From NCBI RefSeq assembly GCF_963678635.1, contig NC_087070.1, forward strand, positions 44,433,467-44,497,466: a stretch of 64,000 bases of DNA, read 5' to 3'. The position numbers were made by a program, and so were the translations under genes. This stretch comes from Symsagittifera roscoffensis (Eukaryota; Xenacoelomorpha; Acoela; Convolutidae). Below the pieces are notes generated by a model. It ran no database searches. It saw only the letters and a program-made list of their open reading frames with translations, and was not told the origin of the DNA. Positions 9,700 to 17,973 of the stretch are shown piece by piece. The first letter of the stretch is position 1. Each line of letters opens with the position of its first letter.

Positions 9700-9807
9700 A
9701 TTGCCAGATGAGATTAAGACGATTGTGAAAGAGGATACTGTGAAGAAAATAATGTACTACAAAAAAAACTGCAAATATCCCAGCAAACTTTGTTTTAGCA
9801 ATGCATG
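9608..9807 (+). pseudogene. Frameshifted copy 2 of the 84-residue ORF
   Basis: It is identical to copy 1 until an A run near 9757-9764 that has one extra A. The frame then changes and stops soon after, losing the conserved aromatic end. Confidence 0.7.
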
Positions 9808-9935
9808 ACATAAATGATAGAGAATTCACACGTTATGAAATTTTTTACTGTTCTCAAAAGTAATTTAATTTTTTACAAGCTTCATTCACAGAGAGAAAAA
9901 GTCTAACATAGTCTGTAGAATAAATAGTTTCTCAA

Positions 9936-10220
9936 ATGTCAGAAGCAACAACAGCAGTAGATGAACCTGACGCAACATTAGTAACAGAGTTTGTTTATAA
10001 CGAGACAAACAGTGAAAAAAAATCATGGAAGTTTTGTAACAATGTAACTTTGCCAAGGTCTGAAGTAGTTTTTGTTGCGCAAATGGTAGTAATTCTAATT
10101 TTACTAACTTTCTGCATTCTCAAACTTTCTTTCACTAAATTAAGTTGCGAAGAAACGTCAGTTTGGTTCTCGATTTTATCAGGCTTGGTTGGTTACGTAC
10201 TACCAAACCCAAGAATATGA
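9936..10220 (+). CDS. Small Polinton membrane protein, 94 residues
   Basis: The N-terminal half is acidic and Thr-rich. It is followed by one long hydrophobic segment (about residues 46-68, VFVAQMVVILILLTFCIL) and a second shorter one (about 75-90, VWFSILSGLVGYVLPNP). Short two-helix proteins ending in a Gly-Tyr-Leu/Val-Leu-Pro pattern just before the ATPase are a familiar feature of adintovirus-like elements; a virion membrane or assembly role is inferred. Its stop TGA overlaps the ATPase start (ATGA at 10217-10220), implying coupled expression. Only this copy is complete; the one at 9096 is cut by the duplication. Confidence 0.7.
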   Translation: MSEATTAVDEPDATLVTEFVYNETNSEKKSWKFCNNVTLPRSEVVFVAQMVVILILLTFCILKLSFTKLSCEETSVWFSILSGLVGYVLPNPRI

Positions 10221-12367
10221 ATAAAGTGATTGATACTTCGACAAGAATTTTTATGGCGATAGTGGGACCTTCAGGATCCGGGAAAACTGAGTTAATTTTG
10301 AAACTTCTGATGGGAAATACTTTTTACCCTAAATTTGGAACCGTTCTATATCTTTACAAAGAGATGCAACCTGCATTCTCAGAAAAAGTGTCTTCTCGCG
10401 AAGTGAACGTGGAGTTCAAGAAATTCGACGGATTCGAATCTGTGAGAAAATTAGAAAATGTTCTTCTAGTTTTCGATGATTCATGTGAAGACATCTATAA
10501 TGACAAGGAATTTGTTAGGTTAGCGACAGCGGGTAGACATAGAGGGATAGATGTAATATATGTTAAGCATAACTTGTTTCAACCTCGCAACTTAATGATG
10601 ACTGCTAAAGAATTCATTCTAATTCCGAAACACTTATATGTTAAAGAGCAGCCACATGCTGCACGTGTTCTTCATGATAATAATATTAAACATAAAAATG
10701 CTCAACTGTCCTATCTTAACCGGCTTAGACCCCAATTACCTCCACAAACTAGTAAGACTACTGCAACGAAGGAAACTTTTACGGATAATGTTGAGCCCCA
10801 ACAAGAACAGCTTAAACTGTTAACGGACGATGAAGAAGTACCGGTCGAACGTGTTAAAGACGAAGAGAAATACAATAGACAGACCGAAAGCATTTTAGGA
10901 CAGTTACAAGTTTTAGAAGACAAAAAATTTGTTAGAGCAAAAACCGTACTTGAAATCATAGAAAATTCAGAAAGAGTAACCATAAACCGTGACAATGAGG
11001 TGATATATGTAGATAAAGTACCAACAGGACTTAAAGCTACAATATTTTTATACGACATACAACAACCAACGAAAAAATTACACAATCCGGCGTTCATTAA
11101 CATTTTAACTGCTCTCAACTTGAATGAAAACCTGGTAATAAATCGAAATGCCAAACACGCGGTTCAGTCAGCGCCTATTAACGCTCAAGAGAAACGAGAA
11201 CCCAGACTCTCAAGAACCCGCTCAACGTCGCCCACTTGGCAGGAAAAAAGTAGTGCAAACCTTAAGAGAAGTAAAAACAAAAACGAAAAAGTCTCAGCGG
11301 TAATAGAAAAACCCAAAACCAAAAACGTGAAAAAGAGTCAGAAGAAGGCTCTGACTCATACGGAACGCCCCATAACGATTCAGATTCTCCAACGTCAGAA
11401 AAGACCAAGGCGCAAACAAAACAATGGGAAAATTACCAAGATTGAAGAAAAATTGTTGAAAACTAAATACAGTGACAAAGGTCCCGCGTTATTTGGTAGT
11501 GTGAACAACTTGATAAAAGCAAGCAATTTGTCGCGAAAGAAAGTTAAACATTTCCTTCATACTGAACCTGCTTACACGAAATATCGAACTGTGATCCGAA
11601 AAACGCCCCAACTCAAGGTCATAGTTTACGATATCGACGAAATCTGGTCATTAGATCTGGCTTTTGTTGATAAACTTGCCCAGTACAACCATGATGTTAA
11701 GTATCTGCTTGTTGCAGTTGACTGCATGTCCCGCTATCTCAGAGTGCAACCCTTGAAATCAAAGTATGCTACTACAACAGCAGAAGCGTTCAAACTAATG
11801 ATAACGACAAAACAACCGGAAAAAGTATGGGTGGACAAGGGCACAGAGTTTAAAGGGTCCTTCGAAGCATTATGTAAAAAGAAAGGCATAAACACATATA
11901 GCACAGAGAGCGAGAAAAAGTCCGCATTCGCTGAGAGAAATATCCGTTCCTTGAAAAATCTTATTTATAAGTACTTGGAGGATAAATGGACTTACTCATA
12001 CATTGACAAATTGCAAGATTTTGTCAATGCAATTAATTCGAGAACAAATCGTGTCACAAATCTTGCACCAAATAAAGTAACTAAAAAAGATGTTCCTCGC
12101 CTGATTTCATTAAGAGCAGAACAGTATTTGAAGTTAGTTCGACGTCCAAAGCTTTATGTTGGTGATTATGTTAGACTTGCCAAAGTAGACTTACGTTTTC
12201 GCAAGGGTTACAAACAATCGTTCACCGATGAAGTGTTTGAAGTTTTTGACATACCAACACGAAATCCCCCAACATACAATTTGATTGATTCTAACAGAGA
12301 ACCGATTGAGGGAAAATTTTACGAGTCTGAACTAATTCGCGTTCTGGAGAAGGACAATCATGACTGA
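10217..12367 (+). CDS. Packaging ATPase fused in frame to DDE integrase, 716 residues
   Basis: Start chosen at the ATG of 10217, which overlaps the preceding stop. Residues 17-24 are the Walker A motif GPSGSGKT, 82-88 the Walker B strand ending DD, and 103-121 (AGRHRGIDVIYVKHNLFQ) the third A32/FtsK-HerA motif, so the N-terminal domain is the virion-packaging ATPase. A charged, Lys-rich linker follows. The C-terminal part is a retrovirus-type integrase: Asp at 11654-11656, Asp at 11834-11836 and Glu at 11933-11935 (32 residues between the last two), then an SH3-like region (KLYVGDYVRL) and a conserved end. In most Polintons these are two genes. No in-frame ATG lies between the domains; see the finding on this fusion. 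It overlaps the next gene by 8 bases. Confidence 0.85.
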   Translation: MNKVIDTSTRIFMAIVGPSGSGKTELILKLLMGNTFYPKFGTVLYLYKEMQPAFSEKVSSREVNVEFKKFDGFESVRKLENVLLVFDDSCEDIYNDKEFVRLATAGRHRGIDVIYVKHNLFQPRNLMMTAKEFILIPKHLYVKEQPHAARVLHDNNIKHKNAQLSYLNRLRPQLPPQTSKTTATKETFTDNVEPQQEQLKLLTDDEEVPVERVKDEEKYNRQTESILGQLQVLEDKKFVRAKTVLEIIENSERVTINRDNEVIYVDKVPTGLKATIFLYDIQQPTKKLHNPAFINILTALNLNENLVINRNAKHAVQSAPINAQEKREPRLSRTRSTSPTWQEKSSANLKRSKNKNEKVSAVIEKPKTKNVKKSQKKALTHTERPITIQILQRQKRPRRKQNNGKITKIEEKLLKTKYSDKGPALFGSVNNLIKASNLSRKKVKHFLHTEPAYTKYRTVIRKTPQLKVIVYDIDEIWSLDLAFVDKLAQYNHDVKYLLVAVDCMSRYLRVQPLKSKYATTTAEAFKLMITTKQPEKVWVDKGTEFKGSFEALCKKKGINTYSTESEKKSAFAERNIRSLKNLIYKYLEDKWTYSYIDKLQDFVNAINSRTNRVTNLAPNKVTKKDVPRLISLRAEQYLKLVRRPKLYVGDYVRLAKVDLRFRKGYKQSFTDEVFEVFDIPTRNPPTYNLIDSNREPIEGKFYESELIRVLEKDNHD

Positions 12368-13253
12368 GGGCACTTCCAACAGCCTTTTCACCCATAATGT
12401 TCCCCCTTCCTTCACAATTACCCTAGTTTCATCTGCATCAATGAACGTTTTTAAAGATATCACTCTGGCCAACTTCAAAAATCTCCTGAGTGAAGAAATA
12501 AATTTGCAAGGTGAATGGAGAATAGCAGTTACAGAAATTACCTTCCCTACTCAGATAAACAACATAACTGACAACAACATTGTGTACTACAAAAAAGATC
12601 GGGTTATAGCAAGCATGAAAGTTGAGAAAGACAAGATCTCCAGACCTTACCTTGGAGAAACAGCAAAAATAACAAAAGGAGAATATACGAGCATTGATCA
12701 AATACTGGACGAGATTCGTCGAAAGACAGAATTAGAAAAATTGGATTACGTAATAGATCCAATAACCAAACATCTTTCCTTATGGCTGCATTGTTGGGAA
12801 GGTATAACTTTTTCAAGCCCGCAAATTCCTAGTCTACTTGGATTCAAAGGCGTCAGAGATGGAACTGGTTATCATATAGGTTACAAACAAGGAAGCACGA
12901 AACATAGCACATTCTCTACCCAAGATCTTATTGCTGACTATCCCGTTGATGTATGCGCTGGTACTCAGCTTATGTTTATTTATCTGGACATAATTCATTA
13001 TCAAATAGTTGGAGACACAAAAGCACCCCTTTTACGAGTCATTGATACAAATCGTCGAGTGAAAAACGGTTACGCATGTACAATTGAACCGAATCATCGT
13101 AAAGTGTTTAGTAATTTGGATTTTAAAAAACTTTTGGTCAATAATATTTCCAATATTTCTGTGAACTTGCGCACAGAAACTGGAGGACTTGTTCCTTTCG
13201 CTGGAGGGGGAAAAGTTGTTCTGACTTTGAAATTTCAAAAGTTTAGCAATTGA
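12360..13253 (+). CDS. Penton-like minor capsid protein, 297 residues
   Basis: The position between integrase and the core/major capsid genes, the length of about 300 residues and the beta-rich sequence match the single-jelly-roll penton protein of Polintons. The N-terminal part (FTITLVSSASMNVFKDITL, then NLQGEWRIAVTEITFP) is the recognisable family opening. The protein would occupy the five-fold vertices of the virion. The frame is intact and its ATG overlaps the integrase stop by 8 bases. The assignment rests on synteny and sequence pattern, not on a search. Confidence 0.8.
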   Translation: MTEGTSNSLFTHNVPPSFTITLVSSASMNVFKDITLANFKNLLSEEINLQGEWRIAVTEITFPTQINNITDNNIVYYKKDRVIASMKVEKDKISRPYLGETAKITKGEYTSIDQILDEIRRKTELEKLDYVIDPITKHLSLWLHCWEGITFSSPQIPSLLGFKGVRDGTGYHIGYKQGSTKHSTFSTQDLIADYPVDVCAGTQLMFIYLDIIHYQIVGDTKAPLLRVIDTNRRVKNGYACTIEPNHRKVFSNLDFKKLLVNNISNISVNLRTETGGLVPFAGGGKVVLTLKFQKFSN

Positions 13254-13258
13254 TCAAA

Positions 13259-13666
13259 ATGGATTCATATTACCACAACCAAGCAAACCTACCACATTTC
13301 TCGGGGCATTATAGACAACGAGGCAATGGCTTCGGTGCATTAGCCTTGGGAATAGGAAGAGTCGCACTTCCACTGGCTCGAAAATTTGTGATACCCGCGT
13401 CTAAAAAAATCGGAAAAGAACTACTTCTTCAGGCAGCTCCAGAACTGATAGAAGTTGCAACAAAAAGAAAAAGTCCTAAGCAGGCACTCAAAAGCACCGT
13501 TAGAAAAACAATCAAAAAGCAAGTAGGAGGAGGAAGTAGATCTCGGAAAAGTCATCCGAAAAGAACGACGGTGTTTAAACGAAAAACGAGACGCGTCATT
13601 CCCAGAAAACGAACTGCACAGAGAAGTCGCTCCGATTTCTTTACAAGGGTTAAAAATGATTTCTAA
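13259..13666 (+). CDS. pX-like basic core protein, 135 residues
   Basis: The ATG at 13259 is the first in the frame and follows the penton stop by 5 bases. An N-terminal Tyr/His/Gly-rich stretch leads to a Gly/Ala segment (FGALALGIGRVALPLARKF) and a helix (ELLLQAAPELIEVA). A strongly basic tail follows, with GGGSRSRKS and many Arg/Lys. This is the pattern of the adenovirus pX/pVI-like proteins found between penton and major capsid genes in Polintons, thought to condense DNA or link core and shell. It overlaps the next gene by 11 bases. Confidence 0.75.
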   Translation: MDSYYHNQANLPHFSGHYRQRGNGFGALALGIGRVALPLARKFVIPASKKIGKELLLQAAPELIEVATKRKSPKQALKSTVRKTIKKQVGGGSRSRKSHPKRTTVFKRKTRRVIPRKRTAQRSRSDFFTRVKNDF

Positions 13667-14972
13667 TTTAATCCCGAGTGAAGCAACTCACAGCTCCTTG
13701 GACTTATTTGAGAAACCGCCTTTACTTGTCACTTTTGAAAATGCATTCACCCAAAAAATTGGACCTTCCTACTCTCCTGATGGTCCTATGCTCGAGTTTG
13801 AAGTACTCGGCGACAGAAATAATTTGATCGATCTTCAACGTACTCGTTTGGAAATAGTTGCACGAATTGTTCGAAGCAATGGAAACGTGCTTCGAACGCA
13901 TGCTACAGAGGCAGCAAACAGAGATACGCCGTATTTTGTTAACAAGCCTTTATCTTCATTATTTTCTGAGTGTACACTGTCTCTGAATGGTGAAAAAATA
14001 TCAACTACCAATGCTAATTTTGCCCATAAAAGCTTTATTGAGACCGAGTTTTCATACGGTAATGATGCCAAGAAAACATGGTTGGCTTGTCAAGGTTATT
14101 ATTATGAAGAAAATCCATCAGCCATTGACGGTGCTGGAAGGAGAGCTGATGATGTTACGGAGCGTAAAGGTCTCGCTGCGGCCTCGAGCGAGCTGAAGCT
14201 ATTTGGTAAAATTGCTTGCGACTTTTTGTCGTGTGACAAGCATCTACTTAGCGGTGTGACAATAAGATTGTCTCTTAGACGTTCTCCTAATTATTTTGTT
14301 GTCATATCTGAAGATGCAGCTAAACACTACAAGGTCCAAATAATCGAAGCTAACCTCTATGTCAGAAAGATGACTGTGACTGACTATGTACTCTCATCAA
14401 TAGAAAAAACTTTGTTGAAGAACCCGGAAATTTACAATTACATCGAAGTAGTACCAAAAACGTTTCTCGCAACTGCAGGAGTACAAAGCTGGCGACAAGA
14501 GGATGTTTTTGCAAAAGAACCTGTTCGAAGAATGATAGTAGCAATGAGCATAAACGAAGCATATTTGGGTACTAATAGAACAAACCCTTTTCATTACCAG
14601 AAATTTGGGTTGAATGAGATCATTGTGTACAGAAACGGTCTACCCATTGCCGGAACTCCCATCTCAACATCAGACAATAAAAGAATTTATTACAATACGC
14701 TTGAGGCTCTTGATTTTGTTTTAAACACTAGTCATGGAATCAGTCTCGCTAATTATGATAATCATTATATTATGGCTTTTGATCTCACGTCTACTCAGAA
14801 GGCTTCACACGATTTCATTCATCCTGAATTGACCAATTGCACTTTTTCGCTCGAACTCAAGTTTGACGCAGGTCTCGGTAATAACGTCGATTTATTGTTT
14901 ATGGGAGAGCGTGCATCAACAGTTTATGTGCGTTCAGATAGAAAAATTACCAAAAACACTCTTATGACCTAA
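13656..14972 (+). CDS. Major capsid protein, double jelly roll, 438 residues
   Basis: The size, the place after the pX-like gene and the sequence (ESEQ-free N-terminus, then LVTFENAFTQKIGPSYSPDGP and a duplicated beta pattern) fit the Polinton hexon-type protein, which forms the trimeric capsomers. C-terminal elements such as NPFHYQKFGLNEIIVYRNG and a final strand-rich segment are the most typical. The frame is open throughout with no stop or shift, so the shell gene of this copy is preserved. The 7-base gap to the protease gene suggests one transcript. Confidence 0.85.
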   Translation: MISNLIPSEATHSSLDLFEKPPLLVTFENAFTQKIGPSYSPDGPMLEFEVLGDRNNLIDLQRTRLEIVARIVRSNGNVLRTHATEAANRDTPYFVNKPLSSLFSECTLSLNGEKISTTNANFAHKSFIETEFSYGNDAKKTWLACQGYYYEENPSAIDGAGRRADDVTERKGLAAASSELKLFGKIACDFLSCDKHLLSGVTIRLSLRRSPNYFVVISEDAAKHYKVQIIEANLYVRKMTVTDYVLSSIEKTLLKNPEIYNYIEVVPKTFLATAGVQSWRQEDVFAKEPVRRMIVAMSINEAYLGTNRTNPFHYQKFGLNEIIVYRNGLPIAGTPISTSDNKRIYYNTLEALDFVLNTSHGISLANYDNHYIMAFDLTSTQKASHDFIHPELTNCTFSLELKFDAGLGNNVDLLFMGERASTVYVRSDRKITKNTLMT

Positions 14973-14979
14973 GATAGAC

Positions 14980-15414
14980 ATGGATAATCTTCAACTAGTA
15001 GAAATTATTAACCGTTGTAAACATTTGAAACATCGCTTTAGAGTTTTTCCGGCAGATTTGCCATGCTCTTCAGTACTGAAAAACGATAATACGTTCATGA
15101 TTATGAATGCCTCACCATCGGATCAACCTGGAACCCACTGGTTGCTTTTTGCTCAAGCTGGAGGACAGATATTCTTCGCAGATCCTCTAGATAAACGATT
15201 ATGTGATTATCCCCTCGTGTACAAGAATATGCGACGTACAATTCACGAGGGAAATCAACTACTGTTGAAAAAACCAATACAATCAGCTGATTCAGTGTTA
15301 TGCGGACTTTATTGTATATATGTTGCTCATGTTATAATTACAAACAAATTTCCAATAGGTTTCAAACTTAATGATCATGATTTGATAAGATTTGCCAAAC
15401 ATATGTTATTCTAA
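14980..15414 (+). CDS. Adenain-like cysteine protease, 144 residues
   Basis: The adenovirus-type maturation protease triad is visible: His53 in GTHWLLF, Asp68 in FADPL and Cys108 in LCGLYC, with Gln101 seven residues before the Cys as the oxyanion residue. The role known for the family is cleavage of capsid and core precursors during assembly. The length is close to the short Polinton forms. The gene ends the plus-strand structural block and is followed at once by an inverted repeat arm. Confidence 0.9.
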   Translation: MDNLQLVEIINRCKHLKHRFRVFPADLPCSSVLKNDNTFMIMNASPSDQPGTHWLLFAQAGGQIFFADPLDKRLCDYPLVYKNMRRTIHEGNQLLLKKPIQSADSVLCGLYCIYVAHVIITNKFPIGFKLNDHDLIRFAKHMLF

Positions 15415-15524
15415 ATTAATTTATTGATATTTTTGTAAAATTTATAAATTAGTTTTTTTTTCAATTCATTCTTATTAACAACAAAGTTTTTTTTCTGCAA
15501 GTTTATGTGAACCGCGAAAAGTTT

Positions 15525-15625
15525 CATATCAAGTCCTTCGAAATATTAAGGCATGGCCGTTTGGTTTAAGGGGCAATAGCTAACCCGGCGTTGCTCGTCG
15601 CTACGCTCCTCGGGAACGCCTCCCG
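15525..15625 (+). repeat. Internal inverted repeat, left arm (101 bp)
   Basis: It matches the reverse complement of 19074-19174 with two mismatches, and weaker similarity continues about 15 bases outward. The arm includes 'ggcatggccgtttggtttaagg' and, at its inner end, GGGAACGCCTCCCG. It lies right after the protease gene. Such a pair inside a Polinton is not part of the element's own terminal repeats. Confidence 0.9.
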
Positions 15626-15679
15626 CTTGTGTAGTAACATTTTTTTTTTTGATATACAAGAGCGAAAGAAAACCAATAT

Positions 15680-16306
15680 TTAAAACTTGAATTTCTTCTC
15701 CATGATAAATTTCACAAACAAAGTGTTTGAATCAATTTCCATACAACCATACCCACTTAAAATTATGTCAATTATTTTAGAAAACTCAGCAGCGTTTTCA
15801 CCATTCAAAATATTAGTAAAGCGTTCAATTGTTACGTTAGTAATCAGGTCAGTTTGAGTTTGAATAGATTTAGTCTGCGAACCGAAGCAAACTTGAGGCA
15901 ATCGTCTGCGAACTGGAACACCACTAACATCTAAGTTGTTGATGGAGTTATAATTCACAGCTATTTTCAGTTTTTCCATCAGAGGGCCAGACAATTCATA
16001 GTTGGAGCAACCCAAAATTAAATATTTGAATGTAGAGAGAAGACAAGGAACAACGAAGGCTTTTGAAGTCATCTTGTTAAGTAAATCGGTAGACTCTTTC
16101 GTAAATTCGACCAGCACATGATAATGTTTTTCGTTGTCAATCCAATGGTTGCAAAAATCTAATTTATTCGAATGGGAGGATACTGCAAAATTTGCTTTTG
16201 AAGCGAAGCCTGAAAAGTTGGGTTCTTGATTCAGGATGAAAAATTTGTATTTTTTACGGAACTGTTTGAAATAATCAGGGGATTGCTCATACATTGCTTC
16301 AACCAT
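15680..16306 (-). CDS. Unrecognised protein with HxH motif, 208 residues, minus strand
   Basis: The product begins with an aromatic, Lys-rich segment (KYKFFILNQEPNF, about residues 19-31). A His-Tyr-His flanked by hydrophobic residues follows (61-68, HYHVLVEF), then KYLILG at about 94-99. Order and spacing recall motifs 1, 2 (HUH) and 3 of rolling-circle Rep/parvovirus NS1 endonucleases, but no clear catalytic Tyr-x-x-Lys is present and there is no helicase domain. So this is a suggestion, not an assignment. It lies 37 bases downstream of the PC4-like gene on the same strand, probably in one transcript, within the inverted-repeat block. Confidence 0.55.
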   Translation of the reverse strand: MVEAMYEQSPDYFKQFRKKYKFFILNQEPNFSGFASKANFAVSSHSNKLDFCNHWIDNEKHYHVLVEFTKESTDLLNKMTSKAFVVPCLLSTFKYLILGCSNYELSGPLMEKLKIAVNYNSINNLDVSGVPVRRRLPQVCFGSQTKSIQTQTDLITNVTIERFTNILNGENAAEFSKIIDIILSGYGCMEIDSNTLFVKFIMEKKFKF

Positions 16307-16343
16307 TGCTTTGAAGTTTCAATCGAATAACGAGTTGATAATG

Positions 16344-16703
16344 TTACACAACCCGACAGTTATCATAGTTTTCACTTTCGCAATCCTTTTCAGAGCATGA
16401 AGATTTTTTAGATTTGTTTAGCTTTTTTCTAAGTTTTTCAGTCACGTCGCAGTTTTTTGCTTTCGTCAACCTTTTGATTTTTGTATAATTGTCCGCCAAG
16501 GACTCGAATTCACCAGTTGACAAAGTTATTCCTTGTCGATACTTGAAAGTTCCCTCTTCGTCTTTTTTGTTCAATTTGATAGTTATGTAAGTACCGGTCT
16601 GTGCGAATGTTTTTGCACCTACTCTAACAAAACGTTTATCATTCAAAGATATATCCCTAAAATCATCGAAATAGTCTACATCCGTGTCAAGAGAAGCGTA
16701 CAT
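16344..16703 (-). CDS. PC4/p15-like ssDNA-binding protein, 119 residues, minus strand
   Basis: Residues about 24-68 show the PC4 fold pattern. A strand opens with RFVRVGAKTFAQTG, followed by TYITIKLNKKDEEGTF and RQGITLSTGEFESL, the last being the typical turn before the C-terminal helix. The tail is Lys/Ser/Asp/Glu-rich. PC4 proteins bind single-stranded DNA and act in transcription or replication; a helper role in element replication is inferred. It is the first gene of a two-gene minus-strand unit and is divergent from the plus-strand ORF at 17329. Confidence 0.7.
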   Translation of the reverse strand: MYASLDTDVDYFDDFRDISLNDKRFVRVGAKTFAQTGTYITIKLNKKDEEGTFKYRQGITLSTGEFESLADNYTKIKRLTKAKNCDVTEKLRKKLNKSKKSSCSEKDCESENYDNCRVV

Positions 16704-17328
16704 TATAAATGAATAACAACCAACTGGTTTTTAGTGTGGAACGTTGAAGAATGACTGATCACAGTATACGAGACAGATCATGCGCTCCCAAAGTAAAAAT
16801 TTAGGTGATAACGTTTACGAACGCCCTAAGCCATATTGATAAGACTTAATCACCAAGGATATAATTTCTTTAACGATAAACTTCTTTTTATATGGGTATT
16901 TAGTTACTTTTTCCCCCGGCTATACTCTAAAAATCTTCTAGTGTTATTTATTGTGACGGTTATTTTAATGACTGTTATGAATCATGGTAATGAATTTCTA
17001 ACAGCATAACAAAGACTGTCTGGCAAACTATCATGAAAACTTGATTTTGAGTGCTTTCGCCCGTAGCCACTATAATAAAGCTATCACATAAATCTAAAAA
17101 ATCGGGTTTTCACATTCATTCCTAACATGACCTCAGGCGTCATGCTTAAAAGAATGAATAAAATTTGATATTCTCGCCTAAAAGTTATTAGCTTTGACCT
17201 AATTGAACTATGCCACCCCTTTCCTGATCTCATTCTCATTAATAAACTTTTCATACTTTCCATTCTCTCAATTTCATTTCGGTAGTTCAGTCATTTCTTT
17301 TTAACAAAACTTCAAACCTCTTCAAGTC
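16704..17328. promoter_or_regulatory. Divergent intergenic region
   Basis: This 625-base gap separates the minus-strand PC4-like gene from the plus-strand ORF at 17329, so it should contain both promoters. It is AT-rich, with several TATA-like runs but no decisive signal. No ORF of note. Confidence 0.4.
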
Positions 17329-17973
17329 ATGACTAGTCCTTTACAAATAATCTCAGTGTCTGATCGAGAAAGAACAATTATCTACCAAACATACACGAGA
17401 GAGTCGATTGCAGTCATCCATCAACAGAAAGAGAGAGTCTCTCCGTCTACAGCAAGTCCGTTCAATGACTTGGCTCCCCGAAAAAACGACGAGAATCAAA
17501 ACGAGGAATGGACTACAAAAAGTCATATCATGCTACCGAACTACCTCCTTGATCACATCGATCTACTTAGACAGAATCGAAAACGAATGTACGAGAGTTG
17601 CACTATTCACGAGAGCTATCCGGCATTAGAAAAGACGGAGATAAACGACCCAACCTCGCTCGAGCAGTCTCCAAGAAAAATTCTCTTCGCGTATGACTGC
17701 GAGTCAATGCCGATGTATGAAAATCAGGAGGGATGTATTCGTGATTATGCAGGGCGCGAAGCGTACTGGGATATTCCGACAGCAATGTCTCCCGAGTCGT
17801 TTGTTAGGGGAGCAGTTTCAACTCCAGAACAATCAACTTCCTATTCGGATGCTCGGGTTTCATCTAGTGCGGAGACAATTGATCTAGTCACCCCAGATCT
17901 CATTCAAGGCACTCCTCCAAATGCAGCTTGCTATGCGCCAAAAAAGAGAAAACTACAGTTTCGAGGTTTCTAA
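17329..17973 (+). CDS. Unrecognised protein with nuclear localisation signal, 214 residues
   Basis: The first ATG follows 'cttcaagtc'. The sequence is polar and Ser/Thr/Glu-rich and looks largely disordered. It has a central segment of more ordered character (about residues 115-145, with FAYDCESMPMY and the adjacent DYAGREAYWDIP) and a C-terminal PKKRKLQF that matches a classical monopartite nuclear localisation signal. No membrane segment, no zinc finger and no LxCxE motif. A regulatory, host-interacting protein is plausible, but this is inference from composition and location in the inverted-repeat block. No family recognised. Confidence 0.6.
   Translation: MTSPLQIISVSDRERTIIYQTYTRESIAVIHQQKERVSPSTASPFNDLAPRKNDENQNEEWTTKSHIMLPNYLLDHIDLLRQNRKRMYESCTIHESYPALEKTEINDPTSLEQSPRKILFAYDCESMPMYENQEGCIRDYAGREAYWDIPTAMSPESFVRGAVSTPEQSTSYSDARVSSSAETIDLVTPDLIQGTPPNAACYAPKKRKLQFRGF

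Larger units (their letters stand above)
9272..10100 (+). repeat. Tandem duplication, copy 2
   Basis: Second copy of the 839-bp unit, offset +839 and then +840 after one extra A in an A run near 9763. That extra A breaks the 84-residue ORF of copy 2. Only copy 2 continues into the true 3' half of the membrane-protein gene. Near identity implies a recent event within this element. Confidence 0.95.

Noticed and set aside
10711-11154. 147-residue minus-strand ORF
   Set aside because: It is the antisense shadow of the ATPase-integrase gene.
17329-17973. Retinoblastoma-binding (LxCxE) oncoprotein
   Set aside because: The only Cys-acidic context (YDCES) does not fit L-x-C-x-E.
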